Assembly: GCA_042089915.1 (NCBI GenBank) | Contig: JBELJZ010000007.1 | Coordinates: 33,980 to 97,979, forward strand | DNA length: 64,000 nucleotides | From: UBA8752 sp002172485 | GTDB taxonomy: Bacteria > Bacteroidota > Bacteroidia > Flavobacteriales_D > Sanyastnellaceae | Direction of reading: 5' to 3' | In this document: positions 26,934 through 35,768 of the stretch, in pieces | Position numbering within the stretch: position 1 is the stretch's first letter | Layout: every line of letters starts with the position of its first letter | Translations under genes and position numbers: made by a program | Notes under the pieces: generated by a model | Databases searched by the model: none | Told to the model about the DNA's origin: nothing | The model's input: the letters and a program-made list of their open reading frames with translations, nothing else

Positions 26934-28269
26934 ATCCACTCCAGAACGCGCCGTGCGCCAATGGCTCGACGACCACGAGGTGGCGCCGGATCAACAGGTG
27001 CACCTCGCGGTGTCAGGTGGTCTGGACTCCATGGCCTTGCTGCACGCCGCAAATGCGGTGCATGGCCCATTGCACGTGCTGCATGTCGACCATGGGCTGC
27101 GCCCGGAATCCGATGCAGACCATGTCTTTGTGGAGCAAGCGGCGAAGGCCTTGGGCCTACCATTCACAGGGCATCGGATCGAGGGGCTCCGCCAAACTGC
27201 AGCCGATCGCGGACAGGGTCTCGAAGCCGCTTCCCGTGCAGGCCGTTACCAATGGATGTCAGAACAGGTCGGTCCCGATGGAATCCTCCTGACCGCGCAC
27301 CATGCCGACGACCAGCGCGAGACCCGATTGCTTCATTGGCTGCGAGGCAGCCGCATGGACGCGTGGGCCGGCATGGCGTCGTGGAGCGCGGAGCGCGGAC
27401 ACGCCTTGGGGCGCCCCTTCCTGGGACTGTCCCGGGATGTGCTTCTTCAATGGATGAAAAGCCAACGCCACGCTTGGCGCGAAGACCCGAGCAATGCCGA
27501 CCCTGCCCATTTACGCAACCGCGTTCGCCACGAACTGCTCCCTTTGCTCGATGATCTGCGGCTCGGCTGGGAAAGTGGCCTTGTCCGGAATGCCACACTC
27601 GCCAGCGAATGGTCTGCGGCCACGGATGCGCGGCTCGACGCCCTCGCCGGCCCGCCCAACAAGTTGCCCCTCGATGCGGTGCACCAAGCGCCGTCTCCAA
27701 GGTGGATGCTGGCCCGATGGGCTTCAAACTGGTCCTGGCCACCTGCCCGATTGGAAGAACTGGTCCACCTGAGCCAACCCGATACCAAAGTCGGCAAGGA
27801 GGCCCGGCACGGGGCCTGTCGGGTGGTGCGCGAACGCCACGCCCTGGTCTGCATCTCGGAGCCGGCCGATTTCGCAGCCAGCTGGTCGTGGCACCCCGAA
27901 GAAGGAGCGGGCGCCATCCACACGCCGCTCGGCACGCTCGCCTGGTCCGTGGAAGAGGGAACCGACACCTTGGACCCACGGGATCGGACGGCCCAATTGG
28001 ACCTCGATGCCCTGCGATTGCCCCTCACCCTGCGCCCCTGGATGCCGGGAGACCGACTGGAGCCGCTGGGGATGACGGGCAGCCAGAGCGTCTCGGACAT
28101 CCTGACCCAGCGAGGAGTAGACCACGCCCTCAGGAAGCAGGCCCTCCTCTTAACGCAGTCCGATGGCCGAGCCGCCTGGCTGGTGGGGCACCGCATCGAC
28201 CGGAGGGCGGCCTTGCCCAACACTGGATCTGCCATCCGAACGCTGTCCCTGACTTGGACGCCTGCCTAA
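26923..28269 (+). CDS. tilS: tRNA(Ile)-lysidine synthetase
   Basis: Modifies C34 of the CAU-anticodon tRNA-Ile to lysidine so that it reads AUA; essential in most bacteria. The 448-residue product has the PP-loop AVSGGLDSMAL (Ser31-Ser36), HVDHGLRPES, and the LLTAHHADDQRETRLL motif. The C-terminal part has the TilS substrate-binding domains (LRPWMPGDRLEPLGMTG). The start at 26923, inside the end of pabB (11-base overlap), puts the PP-loop at the usual distance from the N-terminus. Confidence 0.93.
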   Translation: MSAESTPERAVRQWLDDHEVAPDQQVHLAVSGGLDSMALLHAANAVHGPLHVLHVDHGLRPESDADHVFVEQAAKALGLPFTGHRIEGLRQTAADRGQGLEAASRAGRYQWMSEQVGPDGILLTAHHADDQRETRLLHWLRGSRMDAWAGMASWSAERGHALGRPFLGLSRDVLLQWMKSQRHAWREDPSNADPAHLRNRVRHELLPLLDDLRLGWESGLVRNATLASEWSAATDARLDALAGPPNKLPLDAVHQAPSPRWMLARWASNWSWPPARLEELVHLSQPDTKVGKEARHGACRVVRERHALVCISEPADFAASWSWHPEEGAGAIHTPLGTLAWSVEEGTDTLDPRDRTAQLDLDALRLPLTLRPWMPGDRLEPLGMTGSQSVSDILTQRGVDHALRKQALLLTQSDGRAAWLVGHRIDRRAALPNTGSAIRTLSLTWTPA

Positions 28270-28274
28270 TTTTG
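28267..28274 (+). promoter_or_regulatory. -7 box (TAATTTTG) before the YhhQ-like gene
   Basis: Exact TAnnTTTG match whose first three bases are the tilS stop codon; it ends seven bases before the next ATG, so a transcript from it would be nearly leaderless. No -33 element is seen. Confidence 0.4.
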
Positions 28275-28281
28275 CCGCGCC

Positions 28282-29016
28282 ATGACCCCGAAGGACGCCC
28301 CCACCCTCGCAGCACCGCTCCGTCCCACCTCAGAGAAGGACCGTGAATTTGCGTTGGGCCTGTACCTCTTGCTGGCCGCCATGTTCGTGGCAAGCCTGGT
28401 CACGTGCAACCTCGCGTTCCGGAAGTTCTTTGCCTGGACCCTGCCCGGCCTCGACTACACCTTTGAGGCGAGCGTGGGCCTGTTGCCCTATCCCTTGACG
28501 TTTCTCGTCACCGACCTGATCAGCGAGATCTACGGGCGGAAGCGGGCCGATGATGTCGTCAAAGGCGGACTTGCGGCCTCCATCCTGACGCTCGTGGTGA
28601 TCACCTTGGCCGGTGCCGCACCCGCCACAGCCTGGTCTCCGGTGACCGACGGCGAATTCGACCACGTGTTCGGACAAACCGTCCTCGCCGTGGGGGCGTC
28701 CATGGCCGCCTACCTCATCGCCCAATTCCTGGACGTCCGCATCTTCCACTTCTGGAAAATGCGCACTGGGGGCCGCCAGCTGTGGCTCCGCAACAACTTC
28801 TCGACCATCCCGTCCCAGTTGGTGGATACCGTGGTGGTGCTCGTGTTGCTCTGCAGCGTGGGCGAAATCGAGTGGGCCCTTTTCGGTGCACTTCTGGCGA
28901 ATGGATTCGGCTTCAAGGTGCTCGTGGCCGCCATGGACACCCCGCTGGTCTACCTCGGCACGGGATGGTTCCGCCGCCGATTCGGTCTGGAACCGGGCCA
29001 GGAGATTGCCCTCTGA
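28282..29016 (+). CDS. yhhQ: queuosine precursor transporter, YhhQ/VUT family
   Basis: A 244-residue inner-membrane protein with six predicted helices. The segments LVTCNLAFRKFFAWTL, LPYPLTFLVTDLISEIYGRK and LWLRNNFSTIPSQLVDTVV are hallmarks of the VUT_1 (PF02592) family, whose E. coli member YhhQ imports preQ0/preQ1 for queuosine synthesis. No other queuosine genes lie in the window, so the substrate is inferred from family. It is 12 bases from tilS, another tRNA-modification gene. Confidence 0.88.
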   Translation: MTPKDAPTLAAPLRPTSEKDREFALGLYLLLAAMFVASLVTCNLAFRKFFAWTLPGLDYTFEASVGLLPYPLTFLVTDLISEIYGRKRADDVVKGGLAASILTLVVITLAGAAPATAWSPVTDGEFDHVFGQTVLAVGASMAAYLIAQFLDVRIFHFWKMRTGGRQLWLRNNFSTIPSQLVDTVVVLVLLCSVGEIEWALFGALLANGFGFKVLVAAMDTPLVYLGTGWFRRRFGLEPGQEIAL

Positions 29017-29034
29017 GCGCCCGGCGGACTTGAC

Positions 29035-31557
29035 ATGCGTTGGCGCACTGTGCCGAGGACAGCCGCCCGTGCGGCATTATCTTTCCGCTCGCAAAGCAAC
29101 GTGCCCGTGAAGCCCCTGCATTTCCTCTTCGCCCTGCTCCTCACCTTCGGAGCGACCGTCCCGTCCATGGCCCAGATCCACGATCCGGTGGAGTGGGACT
29201 TCGCCCTGTATGACAACGGAGACGGCACCCTCGACCTCGATTTCCACGCCACGGTCGAGCCCGGCTGGCACGTCTACAGCCAATTCCTGAACCCCTTCGA
29301 CGGGCCGATTCCCACCTCGTTCACCATCGAGACCGAGGGCGTACAAACGGCGGACACGGCCGCCGCGGAGTGCGAGCCCATCCTCGAGTACGACCCCAAC
29401 TTCATGCTGGACCTGCTCTTCTTCGAGGAGGACGTCCACTGGGTGCATACGGTGTCTTTCCCGGGCGCCATTCCGGAGTCGATCAAGGGCTACCTGACCT
29501 TCATGGTCTGCGACGAGAGCAAGTGCTTGCCGCCGGAAGACGTCGACTTTGACATCGCCCTCGCCGACATTCAGCCGGAAAGCGCCAAGCCCGACTTTTG
29601 CGGCGGCCACCACGGTGGAAGCCATGGCGACGATGGCGGTGTGTTCGGGATGGACGCCGCCGAGGACGAGGCCCCGATGGGCATCTACGACCCGGTTCAA
29701 TGGGACATCGCCCTGTACGCCGGTGAGGACAATGCGGCCACCATCGTCGCCACGGCCGTCATCGAGGAAGGCTGGCATGTCTACAGCCACGACAACGATC
29801 CGCTGGACGGCCCAATTCCCACCGCCTTCTCCATCGCCACCGAAGGCGTGGAAGTGGGAGACCTGCGGGAATGCACACCGGAGGTCCATTACGACCCCAA
29901 CTTCGACAAGGACGTCAAGTCGTTCGAGGGCACCGTTCGCTGGGCGCTTGACGTGAGCTGGACCGGAGACCGTCCCGAGACAATCGACGGCCTGCTGACC
30001 TACATGACGTGCGACGACACGAAGTGCATCTTCCCGCCGGATGTCGAGTTCTACCTCGCCTTGGACGATGCCCGCACGGAGGCGGTTCCCGAGCTCTGCC
30101 CCGGTGACGCCGGAACGGTGGCGGAAGCGGAGGAGGACATGGAAATGGGCGACGGGCTGTTCGTCCTGTTCCTGCTCGGCATGGGCCTCGGCTTTGCGGC
30201 GCTGTTCACGCCGTGTGTGTTCCCCCTGATTCCGATGACGGTGAGCTTCTTCACCAAGCAGAGCAAAACCCGCGCGGAAGGCATCCGCAACGCCCTCATC
30301 TACGGCGCCAGCATCATCTTCATTTACACCGGGCTTGGCCTGCTGCTGACGGCGGTGTTCGGGGTGGACGTATTGAACTTGATCTCCACGGATCCCTACT
30401 TCAACCTCTTCCTGTTCCTGTTGCTCGTCGTGTTTGGGGTGAGCTTCCTCGGCGCCTTCGAAATCCAGCTGCCCAACAGCTGGGCCAACAAGGTCGACGC
30501 ACAAGCGGACCGCGGTGGCCTGATCGGCATCTTTTTCATGGCCGCCACGCTCGCCATCGTCAGCTTCAGCTGCACCGGCCCGCTGGTGGGCAGTGCGTTG
30601 GCCGGCGCCGCTACGGGAGACTTCGGCGGACCCATCGCGGTCATGTTCGGCTTCTCGTTGGCCCTCGCCATTCCCTTTGCCCTGTTCAGCGCCTTCCCGG
30701 GCTGGCTCAACTCGCTGCCCCAAAGCGGCGGATGGCTGACCAGCGTGAAGGTGGTGCTCGGCCTGTTGGAAATTGGCTTCGCCTTCAAGTTCCTGAGCAA
30801 CGCCGACCTCGTCTTGCAACTCGGTTTGCTCAAACGGGAGCTCTTCATCGCCATCTGGATTGCGGTCGCCCTGTGCATTGCCATCTACCTCTACGGTGGA
30901 CTGCGCTTCCCCCACGACAGCAAGCTGGAGCGCATGAGCGTCGGCCGCTGGGGACTCGGCACCGTGTTCCTCGTGCTCGCCATCTACATGATGCCCGGCC
31001 TGTGGGGCGCCCCACTCAAGATCATCGCCGGCTTCCCGCCGCCCATGTTCTACTCCGAAAGCAGCGGCTCCGTCGGCGCCTCTGGTGGCTCCTCGGACGG
31101 GCACGCCTCCGGCCACATCGAAGCCCGGTTCCGCGATTATGAGGAAGGCCTCGCCGCCGCCCGCGCGGAGGGCAAACCGATGATCCTCGACTTCACCGGG
31201 TGGGCCTGCGTGAACTGCCGGAAGATGGAGGAGCAGGTCTGGCCCGATGCGACGGTGGCCGAGTACCTCACCGAGAAGGCCGTGCTCGTGTCGCTCTACG
31301 TCGACGAGCGCAAGGCCTTGCCGGAAGACGAGCAGCGGGTGGAGGAATTCGGCGGAAAGGACTTCCGGATCCGCACGGTCGGCAACAAGTGGACCTACCT
31401 GCAGGCCTCGCGGTTCGGCACCAATGCCCAGCCCTTCTACGTTATGATTGACCACGACGGGGAAGCGCTGGGGGATGGCGTCGGCTACGACCCGGACCCG
31501 CAGAAATTCATCGACTTCCTCGACGAGAACTACGCCCGCTTCGAGGCGGGGAAATGA
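29035..31557 (+). CDS. dsbD: thiol:disulfide interchange protein DsbD with duplicated N-terminal domain
   Basis: Moves reducing power from cytoplasmic thioredoxin across the inner membrane. Order: signal peptide (about 26-46), two tandem DsbD-alpha-like domains (about 48-178 and 217-345), eight-helix transmembrane domain (about 374-660, Cys394 in FTPCVFPL and Cys513 in SFSCTGP), and a C-terminal thioredoxin-like domain (about 690-840) with WACVNC (Cys725/Cys728). Each alpha domain keeps its own Cys pair (159/164 and 326/331, C-x4-C). A His/Gly-rich linker (about 190-202) joins them. The 840-residue length exceeds the usual 570-680 because of the duplication. An alternative start is GTG at 29107, which places the signal peptide at the very N-terminus and leaves TATCTTTC as a possible -7 box. 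Confidence 0.9.
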   Translation: MRWRTVPRTAARAALSFRSQSNVPVKPLHFLFALLLTFGATVPSMAQIHDPVEWDFALYDNGDGTLDLDFHATVEPGWHVYSQFLNPFDGPIPTSFTIETEGVQTADTAAAECEPILEYDPNFMLDLLFFEEDVHWVHTVSFPGAIPESIKGYLTFMVCDESKCLPPEDVDFDIALADIQPESAKPDFCGGHHGGSHGDDGGVFGMDAAEDEAPMGIYDPVQWDIALYAGEDNAATIVATAVIEEGWHVYSHDNDPLDGPIPTAFSIATEGVEVGDLRECTPEVHYDPNFDKDVKSFEGTVRWALDVSWTGDRPETIDGLLTYMTCDDTKCIFPPDVEFYLALDDARTEAVPELCPGDAGTVAEAEEDMEMGDGLFVLFLLGMGLGFAALFTPCVFPLIPMTVSFFTKQSKTRAEGIRNALIYGASIIFIYTGLGLLLTAVFGVDVLNLISTDPYFNLFLFLLLVVFGVSFLGAFEIQLPNSWANKVDAQADRGGLIGIFFMAATLAIVSFSCTGPLVGSALAGAATGDFGGPIAVMFGFSLALAIPFALFSAFPGWLNSLPQSGGWLTSVKVVLGLLEIGFAFKFLSNADLVLQLGLLKRELFIAIWIAVALCIAIYLYGGLRFPHDSKLERMSVGRWGLGTVFLVLAIYMMPGLWGAPLKIIAGFPPPMFYSESSGSVGASGGSSDGHASGHIEARFRDYEEGLAAARAEGKPMILDFTGWACVNCRKMEEQVWPDATVAEYLTEKAVLVSLYVDERKALPEDEQRVEEFGGKDFRIRTVGNKWTYLQASRFGTNAQPFYVMIDHDGEALGDGVGYDPDPQKFIDFLDENYARFEAGK

Positions 31558-31630
31558 ACGCCGACAAGCGCAAGGCCGACGTTCGCACATCGCGGGTCGG
31601 TCCGTAGCTTGCACCGCGCACCTTTCCGGC

Positions 31631-32209
31631 ATGGAACACACCCAACGCCTCCGTGAACATTTCGACCAGGCCCAAGAGGTCCTGAACGCCTTCATGTCCG
31701 ACCCCCAAGGATTGAATGCGGTGGCGGAGGCGGCGGAGGCCATGGCGTCGAGCATCTTGTCGGGTGGCAAGGTGATTTCCTGTGGCAATGGAGGCTCCAT
31801 GTGCGATGCCATGCACTTCGCGGAGGAGCTCTCCGGACGCTACCGCGAAGACCGAAAGGCCTTGCCTGCCCTCTCCATTTCCGACCCGTCGCACTTGAGC
31901 TGCGTCGGCAATGACCACGGCTACGAGTTCGTGTTTTCGCGGTTTGTAGAAGCCATGGGCCGTTCTGGGGATGTGCTGCTCGCCATTTCCACTTCTGGAA
32001 ACTCCCCCAATGTGGTGCGGGCTGCCGAGGCTGCGCGGCGCGCCGGCATGACCGTGGTCGGACTGACGGGCAAGGATGGTGGCGCGCTCGCCGAACTGTG
32101 CGACGTGGAAGTCCGCGTTCCTTGGTCCGGCTATGCGGACCGCATTCAAGAGGTGCACATCAAGTGCATCCACGCCTTCATCGACCACATCGAGGCGCAC
32201 TGCGCCTGA
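31631..32209 (+). CDS. gmhA: phosphoheptose (sedoheptulose 7-phosphate) isomerase
   Basis: Converts sedoheptulose 7-phosphate to D-glycero-D-manno-heptose 7-phosphate, the first step to ADP-heptose for LPS core or S-layer glycans. The 192-residue SIS-domain protein is close to E. coli GmhA along its length: CGNGGSMCDAMHFAEELSGR, ISDPSHLSCVGNDHG, AISTSGNSPNV, and the C-terminal YADRIQEVHIKCIHAFI with metal-binding residues. The start ATG at 31631 is the first in the conserved region. It supports a heptose role for the GT9 module at 56892-58682. comM begins five bases later. Confidence 0.93.
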   Translation: MEHTQRLREHFDQAQEVLNAFMSDPQGLNAVAEAAEAMASSILSGGKVISCGNGGSMCDAMHFAEELSGRYREDRKALPALSISDPSHLSCVGNDHGYEFVFSRFVEAMGRSGDVLLAISTSGNSPNVVRAAEAARRAGMTVVGLTGKDGGALAELCDVEVRVPWSGYADRIQEVHIKCIHAFIDHIEAHCA

Positions 32210-32214
32210 ACCCG

Positions 32215-33801
32215 GTGCTGGTCCGATTGCATGCGGCCGCCCTCCGGGGCGTCGAAGCCGTGCCCGTCACCGTGGAGGTCCGCGTAGACCGTGGCATTCA
32301 CTTTCTGATGGTGGGCTTGCCGGACAGCGCCGTGCGGGAGAGCCAGCAGCGCATCAAAAGCGCCATCGAACACCTCGGGTTCCGGTGGCCCGGCAAAGGC
32401 ATCACCATCAACCTCGCCCCCGCCGGACTTCGAAAGGAAGGCGCGGCCTACGACCTTCCCCTCGCACTGGGCATTCTCGCTGCCTCCGAGCAGATTGACC
32501 CCGCACCATTGGGCCGCTTGCTGTGCATGGGAGAACTCGCGCTCGATGGTGCGCTTCGCCCAGTCCGAGGTGCCCTCGCGCTCGCCCAGATTGCCAAGGA
32601 CTTCGATGGGGTCCTGCTGCCCAGCGACTCCGCGGCTGAAGCGGCCCTCCTGCCCGACGTATCTGTCCATCCCGCCACCCATCTGTCGGACGTTCTCGAC
32701 CACCTCACTGGAGGCGCTCCCATTCCACGCCTGCAGCGCGACCTCGCCGGGCTCATGGCTGCCCAAGCCAACAGCTCCCTGGCCCCTCTGGCCACCATTC
32801 GCGGCCAGGAACAAGCCGTGGAAGCAATGGCCGCAGCCGCAGCCGGGGGGCACAATGTCTGCATGGTAGGCCCCCCCGGTGCCGGCAAGACCATGCTGGC
32901 GCGGGCCATGGTCGGATTGTTGCCGCCGCTCGACGTCGATGAGGCCATTGCCGTCAACCGCATCCACTCGGTGGCAAACCGGTCAGACCGCATCGGAGAG
33001 GTGGTGTTGGAACGGCCCTTTCGAAGCCCGCACCACACGGTTTCCGATGTGGCCCTCGTCGGTGGGGGGTCCGATCCGCGGCCCGGCGAGATCAGCCTCG
33101 CCCATGCGGGGGTCCTCTTCCTCGACGAACTTCCGGAAATGCCCCGTCATGTACTGGAGGTGCTGCGCCAGCCCCTCGAGTCCCGCCAAATGACGGTGAG
33201 CCGGGCCCGCGCCACCGTCGTGTTCCCGGCGGACTTCCAACTCATTGCCGCCATGAACCCCTGCCCCTGCGGCCGATACTCACCGGACCCTGCACTCCGA
33301 CAGCGGTGCACCTGCAGCCAACATGCCCGCCGCCGCTACCTCGACCGCATCAGTGGGCCCCTGTTGGACCGCATCGACATCCACCTCCACATGACGCCGG
33401 TACGTGCAGCCGAACTGCTGCCAACGGCTGGCGCTGCAGGGCGCGAAGAAGAACGGCGTCGGCTGGAACGGGCCCGAGACTGGCAATCCCGCGCATTTGC
33501 CGCCCGCGCCGTCCAACAGGCCCGCAACCCCCAAGGCGTATCCAATGCCCGCCTCACCGGCGAAGACGTGCACCGGTTGGCGCCACTCCAATCGAACGGG
33601 AGGGCTCTGTTGACCCGGGCCACCGAGTCTCTGGGGCTCAGCGCCCGGGCCCACGGACGGATTCTTCGGCTCTCACGGACCCTGGCCGATCTCGACGGCG
33701 ATCGCGACATCGACGTCCACCACCTCGCCCGCGCCATCGCCTTGCGCCGACCCCACGCGGATGGGGCCCAGGCCGACTCCCTTTTTACCCTGTCCGCCTA
33801 A
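32215..33801 (+). CDS. comM: ComM/YifB family Mg chelatase-like AAA ATPase
   Basis: AAA+ helicase that promotes branch migration during natural transformation in species where it was studied. The start is GTG at 32215, five bases after gmhA, giving VLVRLHAAALRGVEAVPVTVEV, aligned with the family N-terminus; the longer frame to 32098 lies in gmhA. Domains: N-terminal Lon-S5-like (about 20-140), AAA core with Walker A GPPGAGKT (219-226) and Walker B LFLDELPEM, the cysteine motif PCPCGRYS...CTC, and the C-terminal helical domain. 528 residues, slightly above the usual 500-510. No other competence genes are nearby. Confidence 0.93.
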   Translation: MLVRLHAAALRGVEAVPVTVEVRVDRGIHFLMVGLPDSAVRESQQRIKSAIEHLGFRWPGKGITINLAPAGLRKEGAAYDLPLALGILAASEQIDPAPLGRLLCMGELALDGALRPVRGALALAQIAKDFDGVLLPSDSAAEAALLPDVSVHPATHLSDVLDHLTGGAPIPRLQRDLAGLMAAQANSSLAPLATIRGQEQAVEAMAAAAAGGHNVCMVGPPGAGKTMLARAMVGLLPPLDVDEAIAVNRIHSVANRSDRIGEVVLERPFRSPHHTVSDVALVGGGSDPRPGEISLAHAGVLFLDELPEMPRHVLEVLRQPLESRQMTVSRARATVVFPADFQLIAAMNPCPCGRYSPDPALRQRCTCSQHARRRYLDRISGPLLDRIDIHLHMTPVRAAELLPTAGAAGREEERRRLERARDWQSRAFAARAVQQARNPQGVSNARLTGEDVHRLAPLQSNGRALLTRATESLGLSARAHGRILRLSRTLADLDGDRDIDVHHLARAIALRRPHADGAQADSLFTLSA

Positions 33802-33829
33802 TGGCGCCGAACAGCCCAACTTTGCGTCC

Positions 33830-34375
33830 ATGGATTCCCCGACCCCCCAACCTGTGCTCCTCCCTGTCCGCGGCCAATCCCCGCAATTCGGCGACAATAC
33901 CTGGCTCGCCCCCAATTGCACGGTGGTGGGCGACGTGCGCACCGGAAAGGACTGCAGCATTTGGTTTGGTGCCATTGTCCGCGGAGATGTCTGCGCAATC
34001 CGAATCGGGGATCGCGTCAACATCCAAGACGGAGCGGTCCTGCACGGGACTTTCGAAAAAACCGACTGCCGGATTGGCGACGGGGCCAGCATCGGACACA
34101 ACGCCATCGTCCACGGATGCACCGTTCAAGAAGGCGCCTTGATTGGAATGGGCGCCATCGTGATGGACCGTGCCGTGGTCGGCCGCCATGCCGTGGTGGC
34201 GGCGGGAGCCGTCGTCCTGGAGGGGACGGAGATTGAAGATGGGGACCTGTGGGCCGGTGTGCCCGCCAAACGCGTCAAAAAAGTGGACCCTGCACTGCGG
34301 GAGCATCTGATGAAAACGGCCATTCGCTACCGCCAGTATGCCAAATGGTTCGAGGAGGCTCCAGAAGACTGCTGA
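33830..34375 (+). CDS. gamma carbonic anhydrase family protein
   Basis: A 181-residue left-handed beta-helix (hexapeptide-repeat) protein of the gamma-CA/YrdA/PaaY type, normally a trimer with Zn bound by three His at subunit interfaces. Candidate Zn ligands are in VLHGTFE and IGHNAIVHGC. The repeats run from about residue 20 to 145 (SIWFGAIVRGD, RVNIQDGAV, ALIGMGAIVMD), followed by a C-terminal helix (LREHLMKTAIRYRQYAKWF). Real carbonic anhydrase activity is not assured in this subgroup. The start at 33830 is chosen because the upstream frame lies inside comM. Confidence 0.88.
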   Translation: MDSPTPQPVLLPVRGQSPQFGDNTWLAPNCTVVGDVRTGKDCSIWFGAIVRGDVCAIRIGDRVNIQDGAVLHGTFEKTDCRIGDGASIGHNAIVHGCTVQEGALIGMGAIVMDRAVVGRHAVVAAGAVVLEGTEIEDGDLWAGVPAKRVKKVDPALREHLMKTAIRYRQYAKWFEEAPEDC

Positions 34376-34399
34376 AACCCCTGTCGAGCGGAAGGGCGC

Positions 34400-35260
34400 T
34401 CAGTCCCACAGCGCGTCCCGATCCAACTGGATGCCTGACCCGAAGAAACGGCGCGCGGAATCAGCAAAAGAGGGCGTCAAATCACTGACCGCAAACCGAT
34501 GGTGGGTGGTTGAACCTGAGGTGGACAGCAGACCGGAATCTGCCAGCCGTTGCGCCACGGCCGCGGCCACAATGTCGGGGCCATTCACCAACTCCACTCC
34601 CGGACCCAGCACTTTGCGCAAGGCGTCGAGCGCCAGCGGGTAATGGGTGCAACCCGGAATCAGGGCATCCAGCTTGTCCGCTGACCAGCCGGCTGCCTCC
34701 AAGTAGGCTGCAATGACGGGCTCCATCAGCGCATGCTCGTGCCAGCCCTCCTCGATGAGGGGGGCCAGCAGAGGGGTGGCCCATTCTTCCACCGACCGGC
34801 CTGAAGCCCCGCCAAGTTGGTGCGCCATGGCGTCCCTCAAGCAACGACCATACACTCCGGAGCCCACGGTGGCCCGGGTTCCGATGACGCCAATGCGGCG
34901 CGCTTCTCCCGCGGCCACTTGGGCCGCCACAGGCGTGATGACGTCGATGACAGGCACGGCAGGACCCACAGCGTCTCGGACTGCCTCAGCCGCCGTAGCC
35001 GACGCGGAATTGCACGCGATGACAATGGCCTTGCAACCGTTGGAAACGAGGTGCTCGGCAATGCGGACGGACCACGACTGCACCAACTCTGGCGAGCGGT
35101 CACCGTACGGCATGTGAGCCGTGTCCCCGAAATAGGAGATCGGCTCCGCGGGCATGGCCCGCGAAATGGCATGGGCCACCGTCAGGCCGCCGATGCCGGA
35201 ATCAAAAACCCCAATGGGGGATTTAGAGGCCAAGCTTGGCCTTGACGAGGACGAGGACAT
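34400..35260 (-). CDS. murI: glutamate racemase
   Basis: Makes D-glutamate for peptidoglycan. Catalytic cysteine motifs are intact: IACNSASAT (first Cys) and PGCTHYPLAL (second Cys); the N-terminus IGVFDSGIGGLTV and SYFGDTAHMPYG are typical. The start is uncertain: ATG at 35260 gives 286 residues with a Ser-rich lead and overlaps the skp stop by 38 bases; a TTG at 35233 would give MASKSPIGVFDSG, nearer the family norm. It is the last gene of the bamA/skp cluster, as in other Flavobacteriales. Confidence 0.9.
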   Translation of the reverse strand: MSSSSSRPSLASKSPIGVFDSGIGGLTVAHAISRAMPAEPISYFGDTAHMPYGDRSPELVQSWSVRIAEHLVSNGCKAIVIACNSASATAAEAVRDAVGPAVPVIDVITPVAAQVAAGEARRIGVIGTRATVGSGVYGRCLRDAMAHQLGGASGRSVEEWATPLLAPLIEEGWHEHALMEPVIAAYLEAAGWSADKLDALIPGCTHYPLALDALRKVLGPGVELVNGPDIVAAAVAQRLADSGLLSTSGSTTHHRFAVSDLTPSFADSARRFFGSGIQLDRDALWD

Positions 35261-35735
35261 CCTCTCCTCCGTTGTAGACCGTGGCCCCAGCGGAGGTGTC
35301 GAATATGTAGGTGAAGCCTTCCTCGGCACCAACCTCTTCGATGGCCTTCCGGGCACGCTGGATCATGGGCTCCAACAAGTTCTGCTCCAGCATGGCGAGC
35401 TCTTGTTGAACCGTGCCATAGAACTGTTCGAGACCCTGCTGATCCTGTGTGATCTCCTGCTCCTTCTGAGCGCGGATGGCAGCGGGCCAAGACTCGGCTT
35501 TCTGCTGGTACTCGGCCACCTTGGCTTCCAAGTCGCCTTGCATGCGGACGATTTCCTGCTCGTATTGGGCAGCGGCCCCTTCGATCTCCGTTTGGATGCT
35601 GTTGCGCTCCGGCATGGATTCGAGAAGGGACTGCGTGTCGATGTGTCCAAAGCGCGCCTCCTTGACTTGTGCGGAGAGCGGTGCGGAGAACAGGAGAGCG
35701 GCCAGGAAGAGGCCGAGGGTGAATTGAACTTTCAT
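35223..35735 (-). CDS. OmpH/Skp family periplasmic chaperone (first copy)
   Basis: Periplasmic holdase escorting unfolded outer-membrane proteins to BamA. 170 residues: signal peptide (about 1-22, SAPLSAQ), then FGHIDTQSLLESMPE, the short beta start of Skp, a long coiled-coil hairpin (about 45-125) and a C-terminal beta segment (EGFTYIFDTSAGATVYNGGEDV) that rejoins the trimer core. It lies 33 bases after a second, longer Skp-like gene and overlaps murI. Confidence 0.88.
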   Translation of the reverse strand: MKVQFTLGLFLAALLFSAPLSAQVKEARFGHIDTQSLLESMPERNSIQTEIEGAAAQYEQEIVRMQGDLEAKVAEYQQKAESWPAAIRAQKEQEITQDQQGLEQFYGTVQQELAMLEQNLLEPMIQRARKAIEEVGAEEGFTYIFDTSAGATVYNGGEDVLVLVKAKLGL

Positions 35736-35768
35736 GATGTGAATCGTCGTCTTTGGTTGGCGTGTGGC

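Noticed and set aside
29077..31812. 911-codon open frame on the minus strand
   Set aside because: Antisense shadow of dsbD; rich in Val/His/Glu with no recognisable fold or plausible start context.
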